Under the pieces are notes generated by a model. It had not been told where the DNA came from, made no database searches, and worked only from the letters and a program-made list of their open reading frames with translations. Position numbers and translations under genes: made by a program. Positions 1 to 7,360 of a stretch of 64,000 nucleotides of DNA are shown one piece after another. The stretch's first letter is position 1, and the number at the start of each line of letters is the position of its first letter. Origin of the DNA: Ga0077527 sp038316355 (GTDB taxonomy: Bacteria; Pseudomonadota; Gammaproteobacteria; Burkholderiales; SG8-41); the NCBI GenBank assembly GCA_038316355.1, contig JBBQAO010000012.1:3470-67469 (forward strand), given 5' to 3'.

Positions 1-324
1 ATGAAACAGACCGTACATCTGCTGCAGTTCCGGCGTGATTTCCCATTGCGCGACGCGGTAATTGTGGAAGGTCAGGCAGTTGAACATCATCGTGTGCAGA
101 TGCACGTCCATCAGCCCCGGCATCAGCGTCGCCGTGCCGCAATCAATTACTTCGGCTTTGGCAGGAATCTTGACTTTGCCTTTGACGCCGACCTGCTTGA
201 TGCGCAGGCCTTCGAGCAGGATCACCGGATCTTTCACCGGCTTGCCACCGTTGCCGTCAATCAGCAGACCACCCTTGAGCACCCGGACCGGGCCTTTGGC
301 CTCTGCAGGTTTGAAGTCGAACAT
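1..324 (-). CDS. amidohydrolase family protein, N-terminal part (gene continues past the left edge)
   Basis: Only the first 108 codons are inside the window. The ATG is at 324-322, preceded by a strong GGAGGA ribosome site. The reading shows the typical opening of imidazolonepropionase/prolidase-like amidohydrolases: a small beta-sandwich start (residues 13-60, with LIDGNGGKPV around 21-30), then the PG-x-MDVHLH element at 69-77, whose His75 and His77 would be the first two metal ligands of the TIM-barrel metalloenzyme. No signal peptide is visible, so the enzyme is probably cytoplasmic unless the family's leader was missed. The substrate cannot be told from this fragment: related enzymes hydrolyse cyclic amides, dipeptides or carbamates. 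It reads out of the window, away from the mobile-element debris that follows. Confidence 0.8.
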   Translation of the reverse strand, partial: MFDFKPAEAKGPVRVLKGGLLIDGNGGKPVKDPVILLEGLRIKQVGVKGKVKIPAKAEVIDCGTATLMPGLMDVHLHTMMFNCLTFHNYRVAQWEITPELQQMYGLFH

Positions 325-471
325 GCGTGAAATTCCTCCGGGAAACGATGCGCTGCCTGCTATCAGCTGCACCTGAAAAACTGAAAACGTCAGTAGAAAT
401 GTAAGCGTTTGCAGCGAAGCTTGGAAGCTAATTAATCACCCCCGGCTTGTCAAGCCAAAGTCCGTGATGAA

Positions 472-531
472 TCAATGCATTTTGGTCATCGCTGCGAGGA
501 AACGCGCGTAGGCCTGGGGGTCGGGTTTGGG
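472..531 (-). pseudogene. relic of a CobW-type GTPase C-terminus
   Basis: Immediately downstream of the RAYT fragment, and in the same frame after its TGA, the minus strand reads GETPKPDPQAYARFLAAMTKMH in two pieces ending at a TGA (474-472). The stretch PKPDPQAYARFLAAMT is identical to the last residues of the intact CobW-family protein encoded at 2259-3371. At the DNA level the two copies differ at many third-codon positions, so this is a diverged paralogue's tail and not a recent copy. The rest of that paralogue is not present to the right; the RAYT sequence joins it near 556. Nothing suggests that it is expressed. Confidence 0.75.
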
Positions 532-558
532 GGTTTCGCCGGTGGGTAGCGTGGACTT

Positions 559-958
559 TCAGCGCACCATGTCCCCGCGCACAGGGTTGAGTTCGATATA
601 GCGGCAGCAGGCCAGCAAATAGTCCTCCGCCTGGATCAGGCTGGATTTGAAACGCCCTTCCCGGACACTGCCGCTGCGTTTGTAGAAGCGGTTGACGTAC
701 TGGGCATAACGCCGCCCCTGCGATTGCATCAGTTGCGAGTTGCCGTTCGGCGCATCCGGCGTGAGCAGCAGATGCACATGATTGGTCATCAGCACGTAAG
801 CGTGCACGGCACAGCCGTATTTCTCCGCGCCCAACTTCAGCCAGTGCAGGTAGAAGCGGTAATCCTCTTCCGCAAAAAAGCAGGCCGCGCGGTTGTGGCC
901 GCGCTGCACGATGTGCTGCGGATGATCGGCCAGGTGGTTGCGGGGGGCGGCGCGGCAT
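559..958 (-). pseudogene. REP-associated tyrosine transposase (RAYT, Y1_Tnp), frameshifted and truncated
   Basis: The reading resembles the IS200-like RAYT family. It has the HUH motif NHVHLLL, the later Tyr-containing helix GRRYAQYVNRFYKR, the GRFKSSLIQ segment and the YIELNPVR signature. The natural start MPRRPRNHLADHPQ is split: the ATG at 958 and the rest of the gene are in different frames, and removing one base from the C6 run (942-947 on the plus strand) restores a canonical N-terminus. The protein then stops at TGA 561-559 right after NPVRGDMVR, about half to two thirds of the usual family length. Both defects suggest a dead copy. RAYTs normally mobilise or maintain REP palindromes; no clear REP pair was found here. 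Confidence 0.8.
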
Positions 959-1013
959 GGCTGGGGTCAGATCATCGGATCATCGGGAAGTTGTCGGGGG
1001 CGGTCAAGGGATA

Positions 1014-1544
1014 TTATAGGTAAGTATTTGTTTTTATTAATATTATATGAATTGGCCGGGGAAAGAATTTGACTCCGCTACCTTTGGTTATTGTACCTTT
1101 GGTTCTTTTGGTTCTTTTTTTGGTTTCTTTGGTTAGTTGCAGGTGGCGCGTCGCGGTTTCGGTGACGTTCGGGTTCTCCCGCGCATAGTGCACGGCCACC
1201 GATACGCCGCCGGCGCTGATGTAGTACTTGTGCTCGATGCGGGTGCTCGGGCTCGCCTCGATCTGTTTTTCGTAGAGCAACTGCCCCTTGCCCGCCGGGT
1301 GCAGGTAGAAGAAGAAGGTACCGAGCGTGCTGTGGACGAGCTTGGTGCGCTCGTGCTCGGCGTTGTGGACGTAGTTGTCGGTGGTGCCACTGCCGCCCGA
1401 GTAGCCCACGCCGGTGACCTGGGCGGGCATGTTGTAGCTGGTGTAGCTATTGCTGCGGCCCATGCCCGCCGTCATGTTGCTGTTGGCGTCGTAGTTGAAG
1501 GCGGGGTTGGTGTAGGCGTGGGTCGTCAATCCGGGGCCGCTGGA
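1014..1544 (-). pseudogene. orphan Rhs/YD-repeat protein fragment
   Basis: After a TGA at 1547-1545 the minus strand is open and reads an Rhs-core segment: NPAFNYDANSNMT (a YD-repeat, usually YDANGNMT), SYTSYNMPAQVTGVGYSGG, then NAEHERTKLVHS, FFYLHPAGKGQLLYEKQ and HKYYISAGGVSVAVHY. These are the last YD repeats before the toxin tip in Rhs and wall-associated-protein-like polymorphic toxins. There is no N-terminus, no DPxG core end and no toxin domain. From about 1190 down to 1014 the frame loses similarity and passes through a Lys/Thr-rich low-complexity run. It is best read as a decayed fragment of a large Rhs gene left by recombination. Confidence 0.75.
1081..1137. repeat. short tandem CTTTGGTT-type repeat
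   Basis: About five imperfect copies of (T)CTTTGGTT lie end to end, with differing numbers of T between copies. On the minus strand they encode the Lys/Thr-rich tail of the Rhs fragment. The variable T-runs suggest slippage. Confidence 0.6.
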
Positions 1545-1671
1545 TCATGTAATGGTCTTTTTTAACCCATTGTTTTGTTTGTTTTATTTGTGGAAGGCGC
1601 AGCATTTTCATGCCGGTTTCGGATTCATGCATCCCGGATAATTTTTTCTGTGAAGGACCGGATTGCCCAAA

Positions 1672-1689
1672 ATGTTTACAATGTTTACA
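1672..1689 (+). promoter_or_regulatory. candidate operator: tandem 9-bp repeat before the toxin-antitoxin pair
   Basis: Two exact copies of ATGTTTACA stand head to tail directly in front of the ribosome site (AGGAGGG at 1689-1695) of the antitoxin gene. Ribbon-helix-helix antitoxins usually bind short repeats overlapping their own promoter, so this is a reasonable operator candidate. Binding is inferred from position only. Confidence 0.45.
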
Positions 1690-1703
1690 GGAGGGCTTCA
1701 TTG

Positions 1704-1958
1704 ATGAGTGAAACCGTGGCATTGCGGCTGGACACCGAAACCCGGAAGCGGCTGGACCAGTTGGCCAAGACCACCGAGCGCAGCCGCTCGGCCCTGGCGG
1801 CAGAAGCCGTCAAACAGTTCCTGGAACTCAACGAGTGGCAGATTGCCGCCATCCGCGAAGGCGAGCAGCAGGCGAACGCCGGTCAGTTCATCGACCATGC
1901 CAAGCTGAAAAAGAAATGGGAGAAAAAGCTTGCGGCTGCGATGGACAAGGCTCGCTGA
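1704..1958 (+). CDS. ParD-like ribbon-helix-helix antitoxin
   Basis: The gene encodes an 84-residue protein. The N-terminus (ETVALRLDTETRKRLDQLAKTT) fits the beta-strand plus two helices of the CopG/Arc/MetJ ribbon-helix-helix fold used for DNA binding and dimer formation. The C-terminal half (NEWQIAAIREGEQQANAGQF and the Lys-rich end) is the toxin-binding tail seen in ParD-family antitoxins. The ATG at 1704 has an AGGAGGG ribosome site eight bases upstream. The toxin gene overlaps its last codons, the usual arrangement for coupled translation. It would neutralise the following ParE-like toxin and repress the operon, possibly through the tandem repeat at 1672-1689. The family assignment is firm, the exact subgroup less so. 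Confidence 0.88.
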   Translation: MSETVALRLDTETRKRLDQLAKTTERSRSALAAEAVKQFLELNEWQIAAIREGEQQANAGQFIDHAKLKKKWEKKLAAAMDKAR

Positions 1959-2217
1959 AGCCGACCTCGACAGCATTGCGGATTACATCGGGCAGGACAG
2001 TCCAGTCGCCGCTGCGCGGGTGATTCTGGAACTGATCGACCAGACGGAAGTCCTGCTCGCGCGCCATGTTGCGATGGGGCGGCCCGGACGGGTCATCGGA
2101 ACGCGCGAGCTGGTCATCGGCAAGCTGCCTTATGTCGTTCCCTATCGGGTGCGGGAAAATGAAATCGAAATCCTTCGCGTCCTGCACACTTCGCGAAGAT
2201 GGCCTGGCGACGTATAA
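1930..2217 (+). CDS. RelE/ParE-family toxin
   Basis: The gene encodes 95 residues with a ParE/RelE pattern: MRLRWTRLAEADLDSIADYI at the N-terminus (strand, then two helices), the GRPGRVIGTRELVIGKLPYVVPYRV core, and the closing strand EIEILRVLHTSRRWP. ParE members poison DNA gyrase, RelE members cleave mRNA on the ribosome; the sequence resembles the ParE side more, but the target is not proven. The start is a TTG at 1930, chosen because it gives the family's usual MRLRWT opening; it overlaps the antitoxin by 29 bases. The pair sits among mobile-element remains, as such modules often do. The gene converges on cobW with about 40 bases between them. Confidence 0.87.
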   Translation: MRLRWTRLAEADLDSIADYIGQDSPVAAARVILELIDQTEVLLARHVAMGRPGRVIGTRELVIGKLPYVVPYRVRENEIEILRVLHTSRRWPGDV

Positions 2218-2258
2218 AGCGCTTTTGAAATCTCTGTCTGGATAGGCTGCTGCGCCGC

Positions 2259-3371
2259 TCAGCGCGGTCGCGTCATTGCCGCCAGAAATCGCGCATAGGC
2301 CTGCGGATCGGGCTTGGGCACGCCCTCCGCCGGAACCTGCGATTGCCAGCCCAGCATGCCCAGCGTCGCCTCGATGGCGCTGCGTTCCATACCGCGGGTA
2401 ATGAACACCAGCCGTGAACGTCGTTCAGCATCGGGCCATTGCTGCAGCGTGACCGGTTCGTGGATGAGGGTCTGCACTGCATGCACGGCCACCGGTGCGC
2501 CGTCGACATTGAGCAGGCCTTTGACGCGCAGCAATTCCGTGCCATGCAGGGATGCCAGCGCGGTCAGCCAGGCGGTCAGCCCTGCGGCACTGATCGCTTC
2601 ATCGAGATGGATGCTGTAGGACTGGATGCGGGCGTCGTGGGCGCTGGCCCGGTTGCGGGCGCCCAATGCGGATTGCTGCGCTTCAATGCGGACATAGGCG
2701 TCATCACGCAACCAGCGCTGTACTTCGGCGGCGCGCGCTTCGGCATTGATCGCCGCACCGAAGAGCAGGGCCGGCGTCACCTCGCCGTGGGCCACGGTCA
2801 GCACCTGGGCGCCGGGATTGAGTTCAGTCAGGCGCGTGAGCAATGCCGGCACGGCGGTGGCTGCGGCCAGATCGGTCTTGGTAATCAGCAGCCGGTCCGC
2901 GAGAGCCGCCTGCTTGACCGACTCGGGCTGAGTATCCAATTGCTGCAGGCCATTGACGCCATCGACCAGCGTGATGACGCTGTCGAGAAAGTAAGTGGGT
3001 GCCAGCTTTTCATCGGTGACCACGGTCTGCGCGATGGGTACCGGATCGGCAAGCCCGGTGGTTTCGATCAGCACCCGGTCGAACGGCGGCAGATCGCCTT
3101 GGCACCGTTGTTTGTCAAGATCACGCAGCGTGTTGACCAGATCACCGCGCAACGTGCAGCAAATACAGCCGCTGGCCAGCAATACGGTGTTTTCGTTTGG
3201 GGTGGCAATCAGCAGGTGATCGAGTGCGATCTCGCCGAAATCGTTGATGATCACCGCGGCGCCGGCCATTGCCGGGTCCTGCAACAGCCGGTTGAGCAGC
3301 GTGGTTTTGCCGCTGCCCAGAAATCCGGTGATGATGGAGACGGGTAGCCGCACGGCAGGAGTAGGCGCCAA
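2259..3371 (-). CDS. CobW/COG0523-family GTP-binding metallochaperone
   Basis: The gene encodes about 370 residues. The N-terminus has a Walker A motif GFLGSGKTTL (residues 16-25), then NDFGE, and the family's hallmark metal-binding motif GCICC (Cys69, Cys71, Cys72), followed by ETTGLADP and the guanine-specificity motif TKTD. A C-terminal CobW_C domain occupies roughly 230-350. COG0523 GTPases deliver zinc, cobalt or other metals to client enzymes; the client here is unknown, since no cobalamin or nitrile hydratase genes are adjacent and no Zur box was recognised. The first usable start is a TTG at 3371 without a clear ribosome site; a GTG at 3353 is an alternative. Its last residues match the relic at 472-531. 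Confidence 0.88.
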   Translation of the reverse strand: MAPTPAVRLPVSIITGFLGSGKTTLLNRLLQDPAMAGAAVIINDFGEIALDHLLIATPNENTVLLASGCICCTLRGDLVNTLRDLDKQRCQGDLPPFDRVLIETTGLADPVPIAQTVVTDEKLAPTYFLDSVITLVDGVNGLQQLDTQPESVKQAALADRLLITKTDLAAATAVPALLTRLTELNPGAQVLTVAHGEVTPALLFGAAINAEARAAEVQRWLRDDAYVRIEAQQSALGARNRASAHDARIQSYSIHLDEAISAAGLTAWLTALASLHGTELLRVKGLLNVDGAPVAVHAVQTLIHEPVTLQQWPDAERRSRLVFITRGMERSAIEATLGMLGWQSQVPAEGVPKPDPQAYARFLAAMTRPR

Positions 3372-3405
3372 CTTATTTTATAAGTTATTGATTTTAATAA
3401 TATTT

Positions 3406-4440
3406 TTATACGGCTTTGGCCTGATGCTCCAGCTCTGCGGTGTAACGACCGCGGCTGGCCAGCCCGTTCATTTTGGCGCGATGCGCCAGTACAGCCTGTG
3501 CGGCAGCGACATTGACGGCCTGACCTTTCCATGCTTTCAGTGAAGGCTGCTGCAGGGCGCGGCCATACGAGAACGACAGTGGCCAGGGCAGATTGCCCTT
3601 GAACTGCACGTTCATTGAATTGAGGTGGGCGGTGGCGACTTCATCGCTCTGGCCGCCGGACAGGAACACGATGCCGGCAACGGCAGCCGGCACGGTCCGT
3701 TTCAGCACGCGCACGGTACGCGCAGCGACTTCATCGACCGGCGCCTGTTTCGCACATTTTTTGCCGGAGATCACCATCGACGGTTTGAGCACGCTGTGCT
3801 CGAGCACGACGCGGTTCAGATACAGCGCTTCGTATACCGCGTTCAGCGTCCATTCGGTCACTTCTTCACAACGCTCGATGCTGTGGTCGCCGTCCATCAG
3901 CACTTCGGGTTCGACGATGGGCACCAGACCCGCTTCCTGGCAGATCGCGGCATAACGCGCCAGTGCATGGGCGTTGGCGGCAATGCTGGTCGAACTCGGC
4001 ACGTCGCGACCGATGTCGATCACAGCGCGCCATTTCGCGAACTTGGCACCAAGCTTGACGTATTCGGCGCAGCGCTTGGGCAGGTTGTCCAGACCTTCGG
4101 TAACCGTCTCACCCGGGCAGAACGCCAGAGGTTTGGCGCCGGCATCCACCTTGATGCCGGGCAGCACACCGTTTTTTTCCAGCAGTTTGACGAAAGAAGT
4201 CCCGTCCGCCGATTTCTGGCGCAGGGTTTCGTCGTAGAGAATCACGCCGCTGATGTGGTCGCCGATGCCACGGGTCAGGAACAGCAGGTCGCGGTAGGCG
4301 CGACGGTTTTCCTCGGTGTTTTCGACATTGATGCCCTCGAAGCGTTTGCCGATGGTGCCAGTGCTTTCGTCGGCGGCGAGGATGCCTCTGCCCGGGGCAA
4401 CCATCGCCTGGGCGATGGCGGCGAGATCATTTGCTGACAT
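3406..4440 (-). CDS. fba: class I fructose-bisphosphate aldolase
   Basis: The gene encodes 344 residues homologous along their length to eukaryote-type class I aldolases. It catalyses reversible cleavage of fructose 1,6-bisphosphate to dihydroxyacetone phosphate and glyceraldehyde 3-phosphate without metal. Visible motifs are GRGILAADESTGTIGKR (17-33), the FAKWRAV segment with Lys136, IVEPEV (175-180) and LEHSVLKPSMV, where Lys219 is the expected Schiff-base lysine. Many bacteria instead use the zinc-dependent class II enzyme; finding the class I form in this cluster is worth noting. It is the last gene of the tkt-gap-pgk-pyk-fba run, 88 bases after pyk. Confidence 0.95.
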   Translation of the reverse strand: MSANDLAAIAQAMVAPGRGILAADESTGTIGKRFEGINVENTEENRRAYRDLLFLTRGIGDHISGVILYDETLRQKSADGTSFVKLLEKNGVLPGIKVDAGAKPLAFCPGETVTEGLDNLPKRCAEYVKLGAKFAKWRAVIDIGRDVPSSTSIAANAHALARYAAICQEAGLVPIVEPEVLMDGDHSIERCEEVTEWTLNAVYEALYLNRVVLEHSVLKPSMVISGKKCAKQAPVDEVAARTVRVLKRTVPAAVAGIVFLSGGQSDEVATAHLNSMNVQFKGNLPWPLSFSYGRALQQPSLKAWKGQAVNVAAAQAVLAHRAKMNGLASRGRYTAELEHQAKAV

Positions 4441-4528
4441 GGTGACTCCTGCTGGATAGGTCTAGGGAAAAGATGCGGAATATGGAGGTATTTTACACGC
4501 GGCATTTACACCGGAATACCGGGAAAAA

Positions 4529-5956
4529 TCAGGTTTTCCGGTGCTCGCCAACCTTGACGATTTTCATGGTGTTGGTGCCTCCCGCACGGCCAAAGGGCTC
4601 GCCGATGGTGAGCACGATCAGATCGCCCTGCTGCACCACGCCGCGTTTCAGCAGTTCGTCCTCGGCCATCAGCAGCGCCTTCTCCGGATTGCGCGCACCT
4701 TTGAAACGCACCGGATGTACACCGCGGAACAGTGTGACGCGGCGGCGGGTATCGATCACCGAACTCATGGCGTAGATCGGCACTTGGGTGAACATCCGCG
4801 ACATCATCAGCGCCGTGCGCCCGCTCTGGGTCAGGGCAGCAATCGCCTTGACCGCCAGGCCCTTGGCGGTAAATGCAGTGGCGCGGGCAATCGCCTGTTC
4901 AACATCGGATTCCTTCAGTCCGCCGAGGCGCTCCGGGTAGGTGACATCTTCTTTTTCGGCTTCGATACAGACCCGCACCATCGCAGAAATGGTTTCAGCG
5001 GGATACTGGCCGGCGGCGGTTTCTGCCGACAGCATTACCGCGTCGGTGCCATCGAGCACGGCGTTCGCCACATCCGACACCTCGGCGCGGGTGGGAATCG
5101 GGCTGGAAATCATCGACTCCATCATCTGCGTCGCGGTGATGGTCAGTTTCTGTTTTTCGCGCGCCATGCGGATCATGCGCTTCTGCAGCGCCGGCACCAC
5201 GGCATCGCCAACTTCGACCGCGAGGTCGCCACGCGCCACCATGATGGCGTCCGACGCATCGAGTATTTCTTCCAGCGCCGGAATCGCTTCGGCGCGTTCG
5301 ATCTTGGACACGATCAGGCCGTGGCCACCGGCCTTGGTCAGCAGGTCGCGGGCCCAGCGCACGTCCTCGCCCGAGCGCGGAAACGAGACACCGAGGAAGT
5401 CGGCCTTGAGTTCCGCCGCAAGCTTGATGTCCTGTTTGTCTTTTTCGGTCAGCGCCGGCGCAGTCAATCCGCCGCCCTTGCGGTTGATGCCCTTGTTGTT
5501 CGACAGCAGCCCGCCCTGTTCCACCACCGTGGTAATGCGCGGTCCGCGCACGTTGACGACACCAAGCACCAGACGGCCGTCATCGAGCAGCAGCGTGTCA
5601 CCGGTGCTTACATCCTTGGGCAGGTTTTTGTAATCCAGTCCGACCACGTCCTGATTGCCCAGCTTGCACTCGGCGTCGAGTACGAACTTCGCGCCCTGAA
5701 CCAGCGTGATTTTGCCGTCCTTGAATTTGCCGATACGGATTTTCGGGCCCTGCAGATCGACCAGCACACCGACCGCGCGACCGGCCTTGCGCGCCAGTTT
5801 GCGTACCAGTTCGACGCGGGCGCGATGCTCATCGGGCGTGCCGTGGGAAAAATTGATGCGCACCACATCAAGTCCGGCTTCAATCATGCGTGCCAGCGTT
5901 TTGGCGTCGCTGGACGCGGGGCCCAGCGTGGCAACCACTTTTGTTCTGCGTATCAT
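4529..5956 (-). CDS. pyk: pyruvate kinase
   Basis: The gene encodes 475 residues. Pyruvate kinase transfers phosphate from phosphoenolpyruvate to ADP, the last step of glycolysis. The N-terminus MIRRTKVVATLGPAS is the normal opening of the enzyme, so the ATG at 5956 was chosen although the frame stays open much further upstream. Motifs include DVVRINFSHG, DLQGPKIRIG, the active-site signature around LIVSKIERAEAIPALEEIL, the MVARGDLAVE segment and ITATQMMESM. The C-terminal regulatory domain is present (GRTALMMSRMF to the end). It lies 67 bases after pgk and is probably cotranscribed with it. Confidence 0.95.
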   Translation of the reverse strand: MIRRTKVVATLGPASSDAKTLARMIEAGLDVVRINFSHGTPDEHRARVELVRKLARKAGRAVGVLVDLQGPKIRIGKFKDGKITLVQGAKFVLDAECKLGNQDVVGLDYKNLPKDVSTGDTLLLDDGRLVLGVVNVRGPRITTVVEQGGLLSNNKGINRKGGGLTAPALTEKDKQDIKLAAELKADFLGVSFPRSGEDVRWARDLLTKAGGHGLIVSKIERAEAIPALEEILDASDAIMVARGDLAVEVGDAVVPALQKRMIRMAREKQKLTITATQMMESMISSPIPTRAEVSDVANAVLDGTDAVMLSAETAAGQYPAETISAMVRVCIEAEKEDVTYPERLGGLKESDVEQAIARATAFTAKGLAVKAIAALTQSGRTALMMSRMFTQVPIYAMSSVIDTRRRVTLFRGVHPVRFKGARNPEKALLMAEDELLKRGVVQQGDLIVLTIGEPFGRAGGTNTMKIVKVGEHRKT

Positions 5957-6023
5957 GTGCGCCACCCATTCCGCTAGTACTGCGTCCGGCACGTGCTGGA
6001 TGCGCGTGCCGCCCTGCCTGTGC

Positions 6024-7205
6024 TTATTTTGCCCGCTGTTCGAGTACTTCAACCGCTGGCAGCGTTTTGCCTTCGAGGAATTCAAGGAAGGCGCCACCGC
6101 CGGTGGAAATATAGGACACCTTGTCGGCAATTTTATATTTTGCAATGGCCGCCAGCGTGTCACCGCCGCCGGCAATCGAGAATGCCGGTGAGGCGGCAAT
6201 CGCTTCGGCAACCGCTTTGGTGCCGCCGGCAAACTGGTCGTATTCAAACACGCCGACCGGGCCGTTCCAGACGATGGTGCCGGCTTTGGCGATCAGCGCG
6301 GCAAACGTCCGCGCGGTTTTGGCACCGACATCGAGGATCAGGTCATCCGCCCGCACCGCATCCGCGGGTATCGGATTGGCACGGGCCAGTGCCGACAGCT
6401 CATCGGCAACCACCACATCCACCGGCAGCGGTACAGTGGCGCCACGCGCCTTCATGATGTCGATGATCGCCTGCGCCTCACCGACCAGGTCGGGCTCGGC
6501 CAGCGATTTGCCGATGCGCATGCCGGAAGCCAGCATGAAGGTATTGGCGATGCCGCCGCCGACGATCAACTGGTCCACCTTGGACGCCAGCGCCTTGAGG
6601 ATGGTCAGTTTGGTCGACACCTTGGAGCCGGCAACAATCGCCAATAACGGTCGCGCCGGTTTTTCCAGCGCCTTGCCCAGCGCATCGAGTTCAGCCGCCA
6701 TCAGCGGACCGGCACAGGCCACCGGCGCAAATTTTGCGATGCCGTGGGTGGTCGCTTCGGCGCGGTGCGCGCTGCCGAAAGCATCGTTGACATAAACGTC
6801 GCACAGCGCGGCCATTTTGCGCGCCAGGGCTTCGTCGTTTTTTTTCTCGCCTTTGTTGACGCGGCAGTTTTCGAGCAGCACGACTTCGCCGGGTTTGACC
6901 TCGAAGCCGCCGCCGACCCAGTCCTGTACCAGTCGCACCGGTTGGCCGAGCACCTCCGAGAGGCGTTTCGCAATCGGCGCCAGCGAGTCTTCAGGGTTCA
7001 GCGTACCCTCGGTCGGCCGGCCGAGGTGGGAAGTCACCATCACCGCAGCACCGGCCGAAAGCGCGTGTTTGATGCCGGGGATGGTGGCGCGGATGCGCGT
7101 GTCTTCGGTGATATTGCCGGCGTCGTCCTGCGGTACGTTCAGGTCAGCGCGAATGAATACGCGTTTGCCGGAGAGGGGAAGGTCAGTCAGTCGGAGGAAC
7201 TTCAA
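6024..7205 (-). CDS. pgk: phosphoglycerate kinase
   Basis: The gene encodes 393 residues. It interconverts 1,3-bisphosphoglycerate plus ADP and 3-phosphoglycerate plus ATP in glycolysis or the Calvin cycle. Motifs are GKRVFIRADLNVP, SHLGRPTEG, VLLENCR (the basic patch), VNDAFGSAHR, GSKVSTKL, IVWNGPVGVFE and the nucleotide-binding STGGGAFLEFLEG near the C-terminus. The start is a TTG. Two TTG codons lie two codons apart; the second (7205) gives MKFLRLTDLPL and has AAAGGG seven bases upstream, so it is preferred over 7211, where the spacing would be only one base. It follows gap after an intergenic region filled by a repeat at 7221-7341. Confidence 0.95.
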   Translation of the reverse strand: MKFLRLTDLPLSGKRVFIRADLNVPQDDAGNITEDTRIRATIPGIKHALSAGAAVMVTSHLGRPTEGTLNPEDSLAPIAKRLSEVLGQPVRLVQDWVGGGFEVKPGEVVLLENCRVNKGEKKNDEALARKMAALCDVYVNDAFGSAHRAEATTHGIAKFAPVACAGPLMAAELDALGKALEKPARPLLAIVAGSKVSTKLTILKALASKVDQLIVGGGIANTFMLASGMRIGKSLAEPDLVGEAQAIIDIMKARGATVPLPVDVVVADELSALARANPIPADAVRADDLILDVGAKTARTFAALIAKAGTIVWNGPVGVFEYDQFAGGTKAVAEAIAASPAFSIAGGGDTLAAIAKYKIADKVSYISTGGGAFLEFLEGKTLPAVEVLEQRAK

Positions 7206-7220
7206 GATCAAACCCTTTTA

Positions 7221-7341
7221 GCCACAGAGTTCACAGAGGACACCGAGAACAGCGGAAAACCGGCAGGGCGAACATTTCGCCCGGTCTTCTCTGTGATCTC
7301 TGTGTACCCCTCAAGGGGGTATTGTAAAGAATCCTCTGTGG
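7221..7341. repeat. CCACAGAG-type imperfect inverted repeat between gap and pgk
   Basis: The left side reads GCCACAGAG-T-TCACAGAGG-ACACCGAG, the right side carries TTCTCTGTG, TCTCTGTG and CCTCTGTGGC. The outer arms CCACAGAG (7222-7229) and CTCTGTGG (7334-7341) are exact complements, and the interior holds further CACAGAG/CTCTGTG words. Similar CACAGAG-rich dispersed elements occur in intergenic regions of many proteobacterial genomes. It sits in the mRNA between gap and pgk and could fold into a long stem. Confidence 0.65.
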
Positions 7342-7360
7342 CAAAGCTTTTGATGTGGTG

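Noticed and set aside
1447..1722. 91-codon minus-strand frame beside the Rhs fragment
   Set aside because: Out of frame with the Rhs reading and overlapping the antitoxin start; composition suggests a shadow.
4509..4543. CACCGGAA/TTCCGGTG inverted repeat at the pyk end as a terminator
   Set aside because: The right arm is within the pyk coding end and no T-run follows the stem in the transcription direction.
5957..6247. Upstream extension of the pyruvate kinase frame by about 97 codons
   Set aside because: The extension is Pro/Arg-rich, overlaps the pgk 3' end and has no homology; the normal enzyme start is MIRRTKVVATLGPAS at 5956.
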